Below, piece by piece: positions 46,247 through 56,110 of a stretch of 64,000 nucleotides of DNA; position 1 is the stretch's first letter, and each line of letters begins with the position of its first letter. A program made the translations under genes and the position numbers. The stretch lies in the NCBI GenBank assembly GCA_018829205.1, contig JAHJUE010000022.1, forward strand, positions 62,001 to 126,000. The letters are read 5' to 3'. Below the pieces are notes generated by a model. It saw only the letters and a program-made list of their open reading frames with translations, was not told the origin of the DNA and ran no database searches. The stretch comes from Bacteroidota bacterium (lineage in GTDB: Bacteria; Bacteroidota; Ignavibacteria; Ignavibacteriales; Melioribacteraceae).

Positions 46247-47353
46247 TTAATGAGATATAGCATCTTCTGTTTTGTTATCAAAAAAATGTAATTTATTGAT
46301 ATTTAACATCAAATCTATATTTTTACCATCAGTTAAATCATCAACAGCCTGAACTCGAGCCACAATTTGATTTTCGGAAATTTTGAAGTATAGGTATATT
46401 TCATTTCCCATTGGTTCTACCACATCAAGACTTACCTTCATTACATGATTTGATTCTGACATGCTATATTCTTTTAACAGTATATCTTCTGGTCTTACAC
46501 CAAGTGTTACTTTTTCATTAATATATTTTGATAATAATGAATTATATTTTTCGGTAATTGGAAATATCAAATCATTATTAATAGACTGAAATTTTAGTGT
46601 ATCTTCCGATATAATTTTACCTTCAATAAAATTCATTGCAGGACTTCCGATAAAACCCGCTACAAATTTATTTTTAGGTTTTCTATATAACTCAAGCGGG
46701 GTAGCAGTTTGTAATATATCTCCTTTATCCATAATTACAATCTTATCACCCATTGTCATAGCCTCGGTTTGATCGTGAGTAACATAAATCATTGTGACTT
46801 CAAGTTTGGAATGAAGTTTTGCTATTTCTGTTCTCATCTGTACACGTAATTTGGCATCGAGATTGCTAAGAGGTTCATCAAATAAAAATACTTTCGGCTT
46901 TCTTACGATTGCTCTTCCCAATGCAACACGCTGTCTTTGACCACCTGATAATGCTTTCGGTTTTCTATCAAGTAATTCTGTAATACCTAAAATATCTGAA
47001 GCGTGTTTAACTCTTTCATCAATTTCTTTTTTGTTAAATTTTCTCAATTTTAAACCGAAAGCCATATTTTCATAAACGGTCATATGAGGGTAAAGCGCGT
47101 AATTCTGAAAAACCATTGCGATATCCCTGTTTTTTGGCAGCACATTATTCATTAATTTACCGTCAATATACAATTCGCCTTCTGTTATTTCTTCAAGCCC
47201 GGCGATCATCCTCAAAGTAGTTGATTTTCCGCATCCCGACGGCCCGACTAAAATAACGAACTCTTTATCTTTAATTTCAATATTTGCTTTGTTTACGGCA
47301 AGCACATCCTTTTCATAAACTTTTGATACATCTTTTAATATTACTTCTGCCAT
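46247..47353 (-). CDS. Sugar ABC transporter ATPase (MalK/UgpC-like)
   Basis: This 368-residue cytoplasmic ATPase of a sugar importer has Walker A GPSGCGKST, signature LSGGQRQRVALGRA, Walker B VFLFDEPLSNLDAK, and H-loop IYVTHDQTEAM. The C-terminal about 130 residues form the TOBE/regulatory domain of the MalK/MsmK/UgpC group, which often energises several transporters. It is 21 bp downstream of the FGGY kinase gene. No membrane subunits are encoded in the window, so it may serve permeases encoded elsewhere. Confidence 0.9.
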   Translation of the reverse strand: MAEVILKDVSKVYEKDVLAVNKANIEIKDKEFVILVGPSGCGKSTTLRMIAGLEEITEGELYIDGKLMNNVLPKNRDIAMVFQNYALYPHMTVYENMAFGLKLRKFNKKEIDERVKHASDILGITELLDRKPKALSGGQRQRVALGRAIVRKPKVFLFDEPLSNLDAKLRVQMRTEIAKLHSKLEVTMIYVTHDQTEAMTMGDKIVIMDKGDILQTATPLELYRKPKNKFVAGFIGSPAMNFIEGKIISEDTLKFQSINNDLIFPITEKYNSLLSKYINEKVTLGVRPEDILLKEYSMSESNHVMKVSLDVVEPMGNEIYLYFKISENQIVARVQAVDDLTDGKNIDLMLNINKLHFFDNKTEDAISH

Positions 47354-47374
47354 ATTTCACCTTTATTCAATAAT

Positions 47375-48928
47375 TTAGGAATACAATTTATTTTCAATAT
47401 TAGTTATATCAGTAAAAGCTGATTTTAATGATTCATATAAGGATTTATATACTTCATAATAATCTTTATAAATTAATGTATCATTATAATTGGGAATAAC
47501 CGTTTCCAATTCCTTAATTGAAACAGAACATGCCTCTGAAATATCACTAAAATGGTTTGTCCCAACTGCTGCAAGTAAAGCGGCGCCAAAAGGTGCTGTA
47601 TCTACAGTTGAAAGCGATACAATTTCTTTATTTAGAATATTTGCAATAATCTGCTGCCATAATTTACTTTTAGCACCACCTCCGGAAATTCTTACTTTAT
47701 CTGTTCGAACTCCTATCGCTTCATGAAGAATAAAACAATCTTTCAATGAGTAACCTACTCCTTCCAGAATTGACCTGGAAAAATGATTGATATTATGCTT
47801 CACTGTTAAACCTGTAAAAGTTCCCTTTGCATTTGGATCAGGATAGGGTGTTCTTTCTCCGGTTAGGTATGGCAGAAATATCAAACCATTTGAGCCTGGT
47901 TTGATTTCAGAAGCCTTATTTGTAATAACCTCATATAAATTATGGTTGTTTATTTCATAATTTTTTGTTTCAAAATGGAAAACATTTTCCTTAAACCATT
48001 TTAGTGAACCTGCTGCAGATAATGTTACACCCATTACATGCCACGAATTATTAACGGCGTGACAAAACGAGTGCACTCTCCCGTACGTATCATAAGTATA
48101 TTTATCAGTGCATGAAAATACAACACCCGATGTTCCCAAAACAATTGAAGTAACTCCATTTTTAATAGTTCCAGTACCTATTCCTCCTGCTGCTTGATCA
48201 CCAGCTCCTGCAACAACAGGAATACCTGCCTCTAAACCTATAAGCTCACCTGCTTCTTTATTTACTTTAGCAACAACTTCTTGGGATTCAAAAACATCCG
48301 GCAGCCATTTTTTATCAATATTCATTAAATCTATAATTTCATTAGACCACTTTCTTTCTTTAACATTAAATAAAGATGTTCCTGAAGCGTCAGATACATC
48401 GATGCCAATTTCTCCGGTTAGCCGAAATCTTATATAATCTTTCGGTAATAATACGTGCCTTACTTTATCATATATTTCCGGTTCATTTTTTTTAACCCAT
48501 AATAATTTAGGTGCTGTAAAACCAGTCAAAACTTTGTTACCAGTTATACTTATTAATTTTGCCGTTCCAATTCTTTCGTTCATTTCTTTGCATTCATTAG
48601 CTGTTCTTTGGTCATTCCACATTATACAAGGACGCAACACTTTTTTATTTACATCTAAGATAACTAATCCGTGCATCTGGCCTGTTAGTCCAATCCCAAA
48701 AACATTTTCAGCACTGATATCAGAATCTTTCATTAATCTTGACAGGCAAATGACAGTCGCGTTCCACCAATCTTCTGGGTCCTGTTCGCTCCATTGCGGT
48801 TTTAGATTTGATGTTAAATATTCTTCGTATGATGTAAGAACAATATTGCCAATACTATCAATCAACAGTGCTTTTGTACCTGATGTACCTATATCAATTC
48901 CTATGAAATACTTATTTGGACTTTTCAT
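47375..48928 (-). CDS. xylB: FGGY-family carbohydrate kinase, xylulokinase-like
   Basis: This protein of about 517 residues phosphorylates D-xylulose or a related ketose with ATP. The N-terminal domain opens with FIGIDIGTSGTKALLID. MHGLVILD and the catalytic Asp in VVAGAGDQAAGGIGTG follow, and then the second ATP-binding segment RISGGGAKSKLWQQI. ATG 48928 has AAGGATAAAG upstream and lies four bases after the flavodoxin gene; an upstream start would overlap that gene. The overall sequence best fits the xylulokinase branch. Together with the GH10-like proteins it supports pentose catabolism. Confidence 0.85.
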   Translation of the reverse strand: MKSPNKYFIGIDIGTSGTKALLIDSIGNIVLTSYEEYLTSNLKPQWSEQDPEDWWNATVICLSRLMKDSDISAENVFGIGLTGQMHGLVILDVNKKVLRPCIMWNDQRTANECKEMNERIGTAKLISITGNKVLTGFTAPKLLWVKKNEPEIYDKVRHVLLPKDYIRFRLTGEIGIDVSDASGTSLFNVKERKWSNEIIDLMNIDKKWLPDVFESQEVVAKVNKEAGELIGLEAGIPVVAGAGDQAAGGIGTGTIKNGVTSIVLGTSGVVFSCTDKYTYDTYGRVHSFCHAVNNSWHVMGVTLSAAGSLKWFKENVFHFETKNYEINNHNLYEVITNKASEIKPGSNGLIFLPYLTGERTPYPDPNAKGTFTGLTVKHNINHFSRSILEGVGYSLKDCFILHEAIGVRTDKVRISGGGAKSKLWQQIIANILNKEIVSLSTVDTAPFGAALLAAVGTNHFSDISEACSVSIKELETVIPNYNDTLIYKDYYEVYKSLYESLKSAFTDITNIENKLYS

Positions 48929-48932
48929 TTCT

Positions 48933-49436
48933 TTATCCTTTATACATTGAAACCCAATGTGATAACTTTTTACCAAGTTTTATGCAGGCGTCAATTTCTT
49001 TTTGTTCTCTCGGTTCCCCTGCAGTAACTGCACCGTAATGAAGCGTAAATTTATCAGCCACATAATCTGTTACTCCGAAAACCAGGAACCCGTAATTCAT
49101 TAATACAGTAAGAATTGACATACAAGTGATCTCAGCTCCTCCGCCCCAACCGCCTGAAGATGAAAAAGCGCAACCGATTTTACCGTCTATTTTACCCCAG
49201 CACTCGTCTCCAATTTCATCCCAAAATTTTTTCATCTTCCAAGAGATTATTCCCATTTGTGTGGGTGTGCCTACGGAAATACCGTCGCACCAATTAATAT
49301 CCTCTGCCGAGGCTTGATCAACATGAAGAATTTTTACTGTCGAATTTTCATTTTCTTCTGCGCCTAGTTTTACATATTCAGCCATTTTCTTTGTATTGCC
49401 TGAATTAGAATCGTATAAAATTAATATGTTTCTCAT
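48933..49436 (-). CDS. Flavodoxin-fold NAD(P)H:quinone oxidoreductase-like protein
   Basis: This 167-residue WrbA-like flavoprotein has the FMN phosphate loop YDSNSGNTKKM at the N-terminus and SSSGGWGGGAEITCMSILTV carrying the isoalloxazine contact. It reduces quinones or acts as a small FMN carrier. Its start overlaps the end of the aldo/keto reductase gene by four bases. Its role in a sugar operon is unclear, but a redox partner for the adjacent oxidoreductases is conceivable. Confidence 0.83.
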   Translation of the reverse strand: MRNILILYDSNSGNTKKMAEYVKLGAEENENSTVKILHVDQASAEDINWCDGISVGTPTQMGIISWKMKKFWDEIGDECWGKIDGKIGCAFSSSGGWGGGAEITCMSILTVLMNYGFLVFGVTDYVADKFTLHYGAVTAGEPREQKEIDACIKLGKKLSHWVSMYKG

Positions 49437-50473
49437 TGTACACTTTTCACTTTATAATTTTCTTGATAGGATTCTTTTCTGTACACGTTAAAATACCAGT
49501 GCGGATAATATTCTCTCGGCTGCGTCAATCCATCCAACTTATTTATTTCTTTTTCTTCGAGTTTAAAATCGCTTGTCTTAATATTTTCGATTAGTTGTTT
49601 CTCATTTGTTGCGCCGATAACAATTGTTGATATTCCCTGTTTTCTTAAGAGATAATTTAACGATACCTGCGCCATTGTAACATTTCTTTTAATTGATATT
49701 CTTTTTATTTCATTTAGAACTTTTGTTTCTGTCTTTTTGTCGTGCGGCCTTCCGAAATCATCCGATTTAATTCTTGTCCCTTTTGGCCATTTATTAACAT
49801 TATAATATTTACCTGTTAATATTCCGCCGTGCAGCGGTCCCCATATCATTATTCCAACACCCTGATCTATACATGCGGGCATTAAGTCAAGTTCAAGATC
49901 GCGTCCAAGCAAGGTATAATATGCCTGCAGACTTATAAATTTTTCCCATCCGTTTATTTGTGATGTGTACATTGCTTTAGTCAACTGCCACGCCGTATAG
50001 TTTGAGCAACCAATGTATCTTACCTTTCCGTCTTTTACCAATTGATTGAGCGCAGAAAGAGTTTCTTCAATTGGTGTTGTAAAATCGTCGGAATGAATTT
50101 GATATAAATCTATGTAATCCGTACCGAGTCTTTTTAAGCTGTCTTCACAAGCTTTGATGATTCTATTTCTTGAAAGTCCGTCGCCGTTTGGTCCGTCCTC
50201 CATTCTGAATCCAAACTTTGTAGCAATAATAGTAGAGTTTCTTTTTTTACCTAAGGCTTTGCCTAGCATTATTTCTGATATACCGTTTGAATAAACATCA
50301 GCCGTATCATAAATATTTACACCGTTATCGAATGCAATATTTATAAGTTTATCGGCCTCCCGCTGTTTTGTATTCCCGACATGAGTCCAGCCTTTTGCGT
50401 TTGTAAATGTCATAACCCCGAAACATATTTCAGAAACCATCAACCCGCCGCTGCCTAATTTTCTATAATTCAT
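49433..50473 (-). CDS. Aldo/keto reductase, second copy
   Basis: This is a 346-residue NADPH-dependent reductase. Catalytic Asp and Tyr are in YDTADVYSNGISEIM, Lys in IIATKFGFR and His in YQIHSDDF. The cofactor loop IVIGATNEKQLIENI is intact. It is related to the enzyme at 32781-33776 but clearly divergent, with longer loops near the active site. Its ATG shares one base with the stop of the preceding bicupin gene, so the two are translationally coupled. The sugar aldehyde or ketone substrate is unknown. Confidence 0.88.
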   Translation of the reverse strand: MNYRKLGSGGLMVSEICFGVMTFTNAKGWTHVGNTKQREADKLINIAFDNGVNIYDTADVYSNGISEIMLGKALGKKRNSTIIATKFGFRMEDGPNGDGLSRNRIIKACEDSLKRLGTDYIDLYQIHSDDFTTPIEETLSALNQLVKDGKVRYIGCSNYTAWQLTKAMYTSQINGWEKFISLQAYYTLLGRDLELDLMPACIDQGVGIMIWGPLHGGILTGKYYNVNKWPKGTRIKSDDFGRPHDKKTETKVLNEIKRISIKRNVTMAQVSLNYLLRKQGISTIVIGATNEKQLIENIKTSDFKLEEKEINKLDGLTQPREYYPHWYFNVYRKESYQENYKVKSVQ

Positions 50474-51099
50474 TAACTAATCGCTCCTTTAGAATGTGTA
50501 TGATTCCAGAGATGTCCTTCTCTTTTTAACCCCTTCAATGAAGTTTCAAAATAGACACCGTGAACCGTTTCATATATATCAATAAAATCATGATGTTTAC
50601 CAGCTTTTGTAGCGACACAGTATCCGGATTCGATTTCGAAAATTTTACCTTCTGTTGCTATTTGGGCGGATCCTTGAACAATTATCCAATATTCATCACA
50701 GTCGTGAAAATGATTATCAAAATCGGTTTTTCTTGTTTTGTCATAGTCAGCAGCATCGCCAATGTTTTTGGGCATAGCACTGTTTTCAATTACAAATACT
50801 CCCTTCGTTCCGCATTCACCCGACCAATTTCCTGCAATTCTGACTATTGAGCAATATTCATCACCAGTTTTAATTGAATAGTTATTAATCCCTTTATTGA
50901 ATTCATGATAGTCTCCCGCTTTCAAATATTTATTCTCGAAGTTAGAAACAATGATACAAGTCCCGCTTACAGCAAACAAAACTTCGTTATTACTATTCTT
51001 CTGGATGTCAAATATAGAATTCGTATTCAGGCTAATAATTTCGTAAAACTTAACCTCCGACCAATCCGGCAGTTCGGTATAATTATTCACAACCGGCAT
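50473..51099 (-). CDS. Two-cupin-domain protein
   Basis: This is a 208-residue cytoplasmic protein with two cupin barrels. The second has a clear metal motif: His pair in FDNHFHDCDEYW and His in AGKHHDF. The first (about 30-95) keeps the barrel pattern but lacks the full histidine set. Such bicupins include sugar isomerases, dioxygenases and ligand-binding regulators. It lies between the mannose-6-phosphate isomerase-like gene and an aldo/keto reductase, so a sugar-related role is likely but unspecified. Confidence 0.7.
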   Translation of the reverse strand: MPVVNNYTELPDWSEVKFYEIISLNTNSIFDIQKNSNNEVLFAVSGTCIIVSNFENKYLKAGDYHEFNKGINNYSIKTGDEYCSIVRIAGNWSGECGTKGVFVIENSAMPKNIGDAADYDKTRKTDFDNHFHDCDEYWIIVQGSAQIATEGKIFEIESGYCVATKAGKHHDFIDIYETVHGVYFETSLKGLKREGHLWNHTHSKGAIS

Positions 51100-51105
51100 A
51101 ATTTA

Positions 51106-52299
51106 TTAATCCTTGTATTTTTTCAGCATTGGAACGTTTTTATTAACATCCGGGCCGAAGAATTTAAATATTATTAAATCTTTATCACCCGTGTTTTTAA
51201 CTTTTAATTCTTTTACAGCTCTTTCATGGCATACGATCAATTCATCTTTATCGAAATTTTCTCCCTCAATTTCTAATCCGTCAAACAAACCTTTGCCTCT
51301 CCAGACTAAAATATTATACACACCGTCATCCTTGCCAATAAATTCGCCGCCGGGCTGCACAACTAATTTTTTCCCGCTGAATTTATTGGTATTATAAAAT
51401 ATCCAGTATTCTTCCCCGCCTTTTTGTTTAGTTTCATCTATGGGAATCGGCGGAGTGTGACGGTTTTCATAAAAGTAAGGGTCTCCGCTTGTTTCCCAAT
51501 CTATCATCTCAAGAATAATTTTCTCGCCGTATTTTTCTCTGTCTTCTTTTCTAACATCTTTGAATAATAAATCTTTATTAATAATTTTTCCGCCTGTCTT
51601 TGCCTGCAGCATTGCGAAAACATCGGAATCCTCCTGGAGTTCTATGGTTAAAGCGGATCCAGGCGCATGCAGTACGCCTGAAGGAATTTGATATCCGTCA
51701 TTTGGCATAAGTTTAAAAGCACGTGCATATTGTAGAATTGCGTCGTCCTTCCAATCGACCATATGAGGTAATAACAAGTCGTATTTTTTTTGTTCCGTTA
51801 TATATGGATGAACGCCGAAATATGTCTCCGCTTCTATGCCCATATCAAGTCCTTCAGGGAAATAATAAGCTTCATCTTTGGAATTGCATCCGACAAGTTT
51901 TGCATGTTTCTGCATTTGATGAATATGATACGGCAGACGGAATTTGTAATCAAATATTTTGGCAAGACGGTTTAATGTTTTATGTTTCTTTGAATACATA
52001 TTTCCTAATACTAATTCAGGTAAAAGCTCAACGACTTCTTTTAATGTTATATCTTCTCCTTTTATATCCACCTGGCTTAAGCCTTCGTTCTTAACTGATA
52101 TTTTATTGTCGGCTTTAGTCGTTGATCCCAACCATCTTTCGCATATTCCTCCTCGTTCTCCGAGGTTATACATTTCTTCGGGTAAACCGAGCCTTTTACC
52201 GGGAGGAAGAAAATCCCTTGCTACCCACGCAGGTTTAAGCCTTAAAATTCCATTGTTCTTTTTAATTTCATTTTCTAAAATATTTCTTTTGTTTTCCAT
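51106..52299 (-). CDS. Cupin-type mannose-6-phosphate isomerase-like protein
   Basis: This 397-residue protein shows features of class I phosphomannose isomerases. YHIHQMQKHAKL has the first metal ligands, and GYQIPSGVLHAPGSALTIELQEDSDV corresponds to the family phrase ending in HA-G-EIQ-SD. The first 90 residues are an extra domain. It is more distant from the classical enzyme than usual, so it may act on another sugar or sugar acid. The start ATG 52299 has CGGAG. It is 11 bp downstream of the GH2 gene. Confidence 0.72.
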   Translation of the reverse strand: MENKRNILENEIKKNNGILRLKPAWVARDFLPPGKRLGLPEEMYNLGERGGICERWLGSTTKADNKISVKNEGLSQVDIKGEDITLKEVVELLPELVLGNMYSKKHKTLNRLAKIFDYKFRLPYHIHQMQKHAKLVGCNSKDEAYYFPEGLDMGIEAETYFGVHPYITEQKKYDLLLPHMVDWKDDAILQYARAFKLMPNDGYQIPSGVLHAPGSALTIELQEDSDVFAMLQAKTGGKIINKDLLFKDVRKEDREKYGEKIILEMIDWETSGDPYFYENRHTPPIPIDETKQKGGEEYWIFYNTNKFSGKKLVVQPGGEFIGKDDGVYNILVWRGKGLFDGLEIEGENFDKDELIVCHERAVKELKVKNTGDKDLIIFKFFGPDVNKNVPMLKKYKD

Positions 52300-52310
52300 T
52301 TATCACTCCG

Positions 52311-55007
52311 TTAATTCTTACTTAAAAAAGTAAGAGTAGGTTTACATTCTTCACTCTTTATATATTTTATCAACTCAGTAAACAAAGTTTTTGTATATGG
52401 GTCTTCAGTTTTCTTAAAGAAATCAAAAGTTGTTAAGATTAATTTCCCGTTTCCTATTTTTATTTCTATTAAGTAAGCCGAATTCATATGCAGCCAGCCG
52501 ATAAACATTCCTGATAAAACATTATCAAAGTATTCCGCGTTAATTCCCGTTAAAACATATTTTGGGAAAACATCGTATGCTTCAAAACCCATGGTATTTC
52601 CGAGATTAATATTTTTAAACGGGCTTTTGGAGTTATCAACCCAGCTCAGTGCCGACGCCCAGTTTCCGTCGAGCCATTCGGAATTTCTCGATTTTATCTC
52701 AATTGGAATTTCATCAGTAAGTACGGTGTTGCTGTCAATTATACAAATTGCATTAGCACCGTTTCTAATTTTACTTAATAGAAGCGAATCAATGGATTGG
52801 GAAATTATAACATCATTATTTTCACCTTCTGCAATTTTGCCAATTTTATAAGTACCAGGGAAAATATAAACTTCAGTAAAGTTTTCAGACAAAACTATAC
52901 TGTCCTTTTCAAGAGTGAATTCAATTTTTAGTTTTCGCGGAATATTTGTTTCGCCCACATTTATTTTTATTTCTGCCGCTTTCTGTACATCTGCGTTTTT
53001 TATACTAGTTAACTTTATTGAGTTTTCATAACCGTCGGAAGTTTTATATTTCAACAAAGAGTTCGATAAATTTTCCCCGCTGAAATTGGAAATTGATATT
53101 TCTACCACAGCAGTATCCTTTTCCCAATAATTATATTTTTCTGTTCTTGGTATTATTATATCGGGCTGCTGAATTTTGTTTAATTTTTTTGAACCGTATT
53201 TATAATTCCGCCACATATCCAGCAGACCATTTACTTCCCAGTTTATATCGGTAAATTCCGTTATAACATAACCTTGAATATCTTTAGCAAGTCTGATTTC
53301 TTCTATTTGCCATTTTAATGCATTATACTGGGCTATCTGACTTGCTCCAGCTAATTCATTATATGATTTAAATATGCGGTTCAGTTTATATTTGTTGAAT
53401 CTTTCATAAACACCTTTAGGCATTGATACATCAATATCAATAAATTGCCTGTCAAACCAGAACGGAAGAGCATCAGGAAGAATCGGCAAGCCCCAATTTC
53501 CAAATTCAGATATCATTATAACTTCGTCGCCGGTTTGATGTGAGTCTCCGAAATTACTGAACAGCCAATCAGGTCTATTTGCAACATCCTTAATCGTATT
53601 TGAAAAATTTATTTTATTTTCCGGAATAGCCCAATAAGTGTGATAGTCATTTATATCAGTTTTGAGATGAAAGTTGCCCCAGCATGCGCTGTTATCAACT
53701 ATTAATCTTCCCGCCGCTTTCTCTTTAGCATAATCAAATTCATTTATTAGCCACTCTCTTTGTTCTTTTTGATTTAAATCGATTCCCCAGCTTTCATTAA
53801 TAATACTAATTACACATAAAGACGGATGGTTCCAATCCCTTTCAAGCATACGATCAAATGTAGATCTTGCTCTTGATTTAACGCTCTCATCAAAGAAATC
53901 CCAATTTGGTATTTCATACCAAACCAGTATACCAAGTTCATCGGCAAGTTTTAAATAATTTTTATCCGGAATTTTTATGTGACACCGCAAAGTATTTAAT
54001 CCCATTTCTTTCGCTTTAATAATTTCATCACGTAAATATTCTTCCGAAGGTGTTGTATAAATTGTTTCGGGATAAAAGTCCTGGTCGAGCGCGGAAATCA
54101 TATAAAAAGGTTTCCCGTTCAAATAAAATTTTCCGTTCTCTTTTTTAAATTCTCTAAAACCGTATTTGTCTTCGTACGTTTCACCATTATAATTTATTTT
54201 TATAGTGTAAAGATTCGGACTTTTTAATTCCCACAATTGCGGTTTTAATATTTCACCGGAAATAATTTCAGTTATACTATCTGCTTCTTTATTAAATTGA
54301 AAAACTTCTTTTCCTTCCGGCGAATAAATTTTCAACTCAAAATATTCTTTCTGTGAAACGTCATTAAAATCAAAATCTATTTTTGCTTCAAATTTCCCGC
54401 TGATATCTGAGTTTATTTTTACTGTCTTAATAAAATTGATCGGTTTAATTTTTAAAAATACATCCTGCCAGATTCCGCTGCACTGAACATACCAGCTTTG
54501 TTTACCGTGGGGTATATGCCAGTAACGAATTCCGTCGGTTCTTTGCTCTTCAGCAGTCGGGTCATTAACCCTTACTAATATTTTGTTATCTCCTTCTTTC
54601 AAAGCTTCTGTAATATCAAATGAGAAAGGTGTATACCCGCCTTCATTTTCTCCAATAAATTTATTGTTTATATAAACTTTTGATAAATAATCAACCGCTT
54701 CAAACTCAAGAATATATCTTTTACCTGTTTCAATTTTAGTAATTGTTAATACTTTTCTGTACCAGGCAATACCCTGGTAATCGAGGAATCCTTCGTTTAC
54801 TATATGCCATGTTGAAGGTACGGTAATGCTTTGCCAACCTATTTTTTCATCGACATCATTATTAGTGAATTCATTAAGGGTATCTTTCAGTATTTCCCAT
54901 TCACCGTTAAGATTCATTACTTGAGCATTTACAAATTGTTTTGTCATAGTCAGCAAAATTAAACTCATTAAAAATATTTTTGGGATATTTAGCGAAGTTT
55001 TATTCAT
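52311..55007 (-). CDS. Secreted GH2 glycoside hydrolase
   Basis: This protein of 898 residues has a GH2 layout: jelly-roll domain (about 30-200), immunoglobulin-like domain (200-290), and TIM barrel (from about 295) with acid/base Glu405 in IINESWG and nucleophile Glu501 in ISEFGNWG. These two sites mark beta-galactosidase, beta-mannosidase or beta-glucuronidase-type enzymes. ATG 55007 begins MNKTSLNIPKIFLMSLILLT, a signal peptide ending near ANAQ-like FVNAQ. The C-terminal 250 residues are a further beta-rich region. The ATG shares one base with the stop of the preceding gene. Sugar specificity is not decided. Confidence 0.87.
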   Translation of the reverse strand: MNKTSLNIPKIFLMSLILLTMTKQFVNAQVMNLNGEWEILKDTLNEFTNNDVDEKIGWQSITVPSTWHIVNEGFLDYQGIAWYRKVLTITKIETGKRYILEFEAVDYLSKVYINNKFIGENEGGYTPFSFDITEALKEGDNKILVRVNDPTAEEQRTDGIRYWHIPHGKQSWYVQCSGIWQDVFLKIKPINFIKTVKINSDISGKFEAKIDFDFNDVSQKEYFELKIYSPEGKEVFQFNKEADSITEIISGEILKPQLWELKSPNLYTIKINYNGETYEDKYGFREFKKENGKFYLNGKPFYMISALDQDFYPETIYTTPSEEYLRDEIIKAKEMGLNTLRCHIKIPDKNYLKLADELGILVWYEIPNWDFFDESVKSRARSTFDRMLERDWNHPSLCVISIINESWGIDLNQKEQREWLINEFDYAKEKAAGRLIVDNSACWGNFHLKTDINDYHTYWAIPENKINFSNTIKDVANRPDWLFSNFGDSHQTGDEVIMISEFGNWGLPILPDALPFWFDRQFIDIDVSMPKGVYERFNKYKLNRIFKSYNELAGASQIAQYNALKWQIEEIRLAKDIQGYVITEFTDINWEVNGLLDMWRNYKYGSKKLNKIQQPDIIIPRTEKYNYWEKDTAVVEISISNFSGENLSNSLLKYKTSDGYENSIKLTSIKNADVQKAAEIKINVGETNIPRKLKIEFTLEKDSIVLSENFTEVYIFPGTYKIGKIAEGENNDVIISQSIDSLLLSKIRNGANAICIIDSNTVLTDEIPIEIKSRNSEWLDGNWASALSWVDNSKSPFKNINLGNTMGFEAYDVFPKYVLTGINAEYFDNVLSGMFIGWLHMNSAYLIEIKIGNGKLILTTFDFFKKTEDPYTKTLFTELIKYIKSEECKPTLTFLSKN

Positions 55008-56047
55008 TATATAATTCCGGTTTTGAATTGACTGAATTTTGTTTTCCATTTATTTATAAATTCAACTTCATCTTTTCTGAAATTATATCCAACCGAATCA
55101 CCTTTGAACTCATTTATATACCAGTCTATAGTTGAAGGCATCCATTCATTAAAAGGTGTTGATGTAAAATTTATATCCTTTTTAATTTTTTCTGTACTAA
55201 AAATCGCGGTTGTGTATGTGTTAAATGGAAACGCGTGCCCTCCGTTAATAATACTGTACGGCAGTTTTTCAAATACCTCGATATCTATGTTTATTCTTTC
55301 GGGATTTTTGTTCAGCAATTTGCAGAGACTGTCGAGATAATCATTCAATGAAAATATCTCTTCAGCCGCGACGTTATATGCTTGTCCGATTGTTTTTTCG
55401 GTTTTAATTATATCAACAAATGCTTTTGCCAAATCATTGACGTAAACATGGTGGGATGCATAGTCACCAGAGCCGGGTATAAGTAAAGGATTGCCGTCGA
55501 GTATTCTTTGAATCCAAAAGTAATCTCGTATAGCTGGATCGTGGGGTCCGCAAACATACGGCGGACGAATTATTGTTACCGGAAAATTATTATTATTGTG
55601 GGCATTCCACAAAACATCTTCACATTTTCTTTTATCAATTCCGTATTGCATACCAAAAGGATTTCTTCCCCAGAATTCCATTAAGCATCCTTTATCTTGG
55701 TCTTCGGTAATCGGGCATTGAAATTCTTTTGAAACCATATAAACCGAAACAGTGCTTGTGTGAATAAACCTTTTGGTTTTCCCGTAAAACACTTCGGCCA
55801 TTAAAGCCGATTCATCTTCAGTAAAGGCTGCAAAATCATAAACAACATCAAAATTATAAGATGCAGCTTCGATCATCTTACTTTTATTGTGTCGATCTGC
55901 GTTTATAAATTTTAAATTATTATTTTGCGCTGAACGGTTTTCAGTTTTACCTCTGTTAAAAATTGTTACTTCATGTCCTTCATTCAGAAGCATTTCAACA
56001 ACATATGAACTTATAAAACCTGTTCCGCCGATTACTAAAATTTTCAT
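55007..56047 (-). CDS. NAD-dependent epimerase/dehydratase (extended SDR)
   Basis: This is a 346-residue nucleotide-sugar-type epimerase/dehydratase. The NAD-binding motif GGTGFISSYVVE is at the N-terminus, and the catalytic Tyr-Lys pair is in FGMQYGIDKRKC. HTSTVSVY supplies the Ser/Thr. It acts on a sugar, or a sugar-nucleotide, in the cytoplasm. The stop TAA overlaps the start of the GH2 gene by one base (TAATG). The substrate is unknown. Confidence 0.85.
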   Translation of the reverse strand: MKILVIGGTGFISSYVVEMLLNEGHEVTIFNRGKTENRSAQNNNLKFINADRHNKSKMIEAASYNFDVVYDFAAFTEDESALMAEVFYGKTKRFIHTSTVSVYMVSKEFQCPITEDQDKGCLMEFWGRNPFGMQYGIDKRKCEDVLWNAHNNNNFPVTIIRPPYVCGPHDPAIRDYFWIQRILDGNPLLIPGSGDYASHHVYVNDLAKAFVDIIKTEKTIGQAYNVAAEEIFSLNDYLDSLCKLLNKNPERINIDIEVFEKLPYSIINGGHAFPFNTYTTAIFSTEKIKKDINFTSTPFNEWMPSTIDWYINEFKGDSVGYNFRKDEVEFINKWKTKFSQFKTGII

Positions 56048-56110
56048 TTCGATCTTTCTTATAGATTATTTATAAATATCTCTGACGCTTAATATGCGAC
56101 CATACAAACA

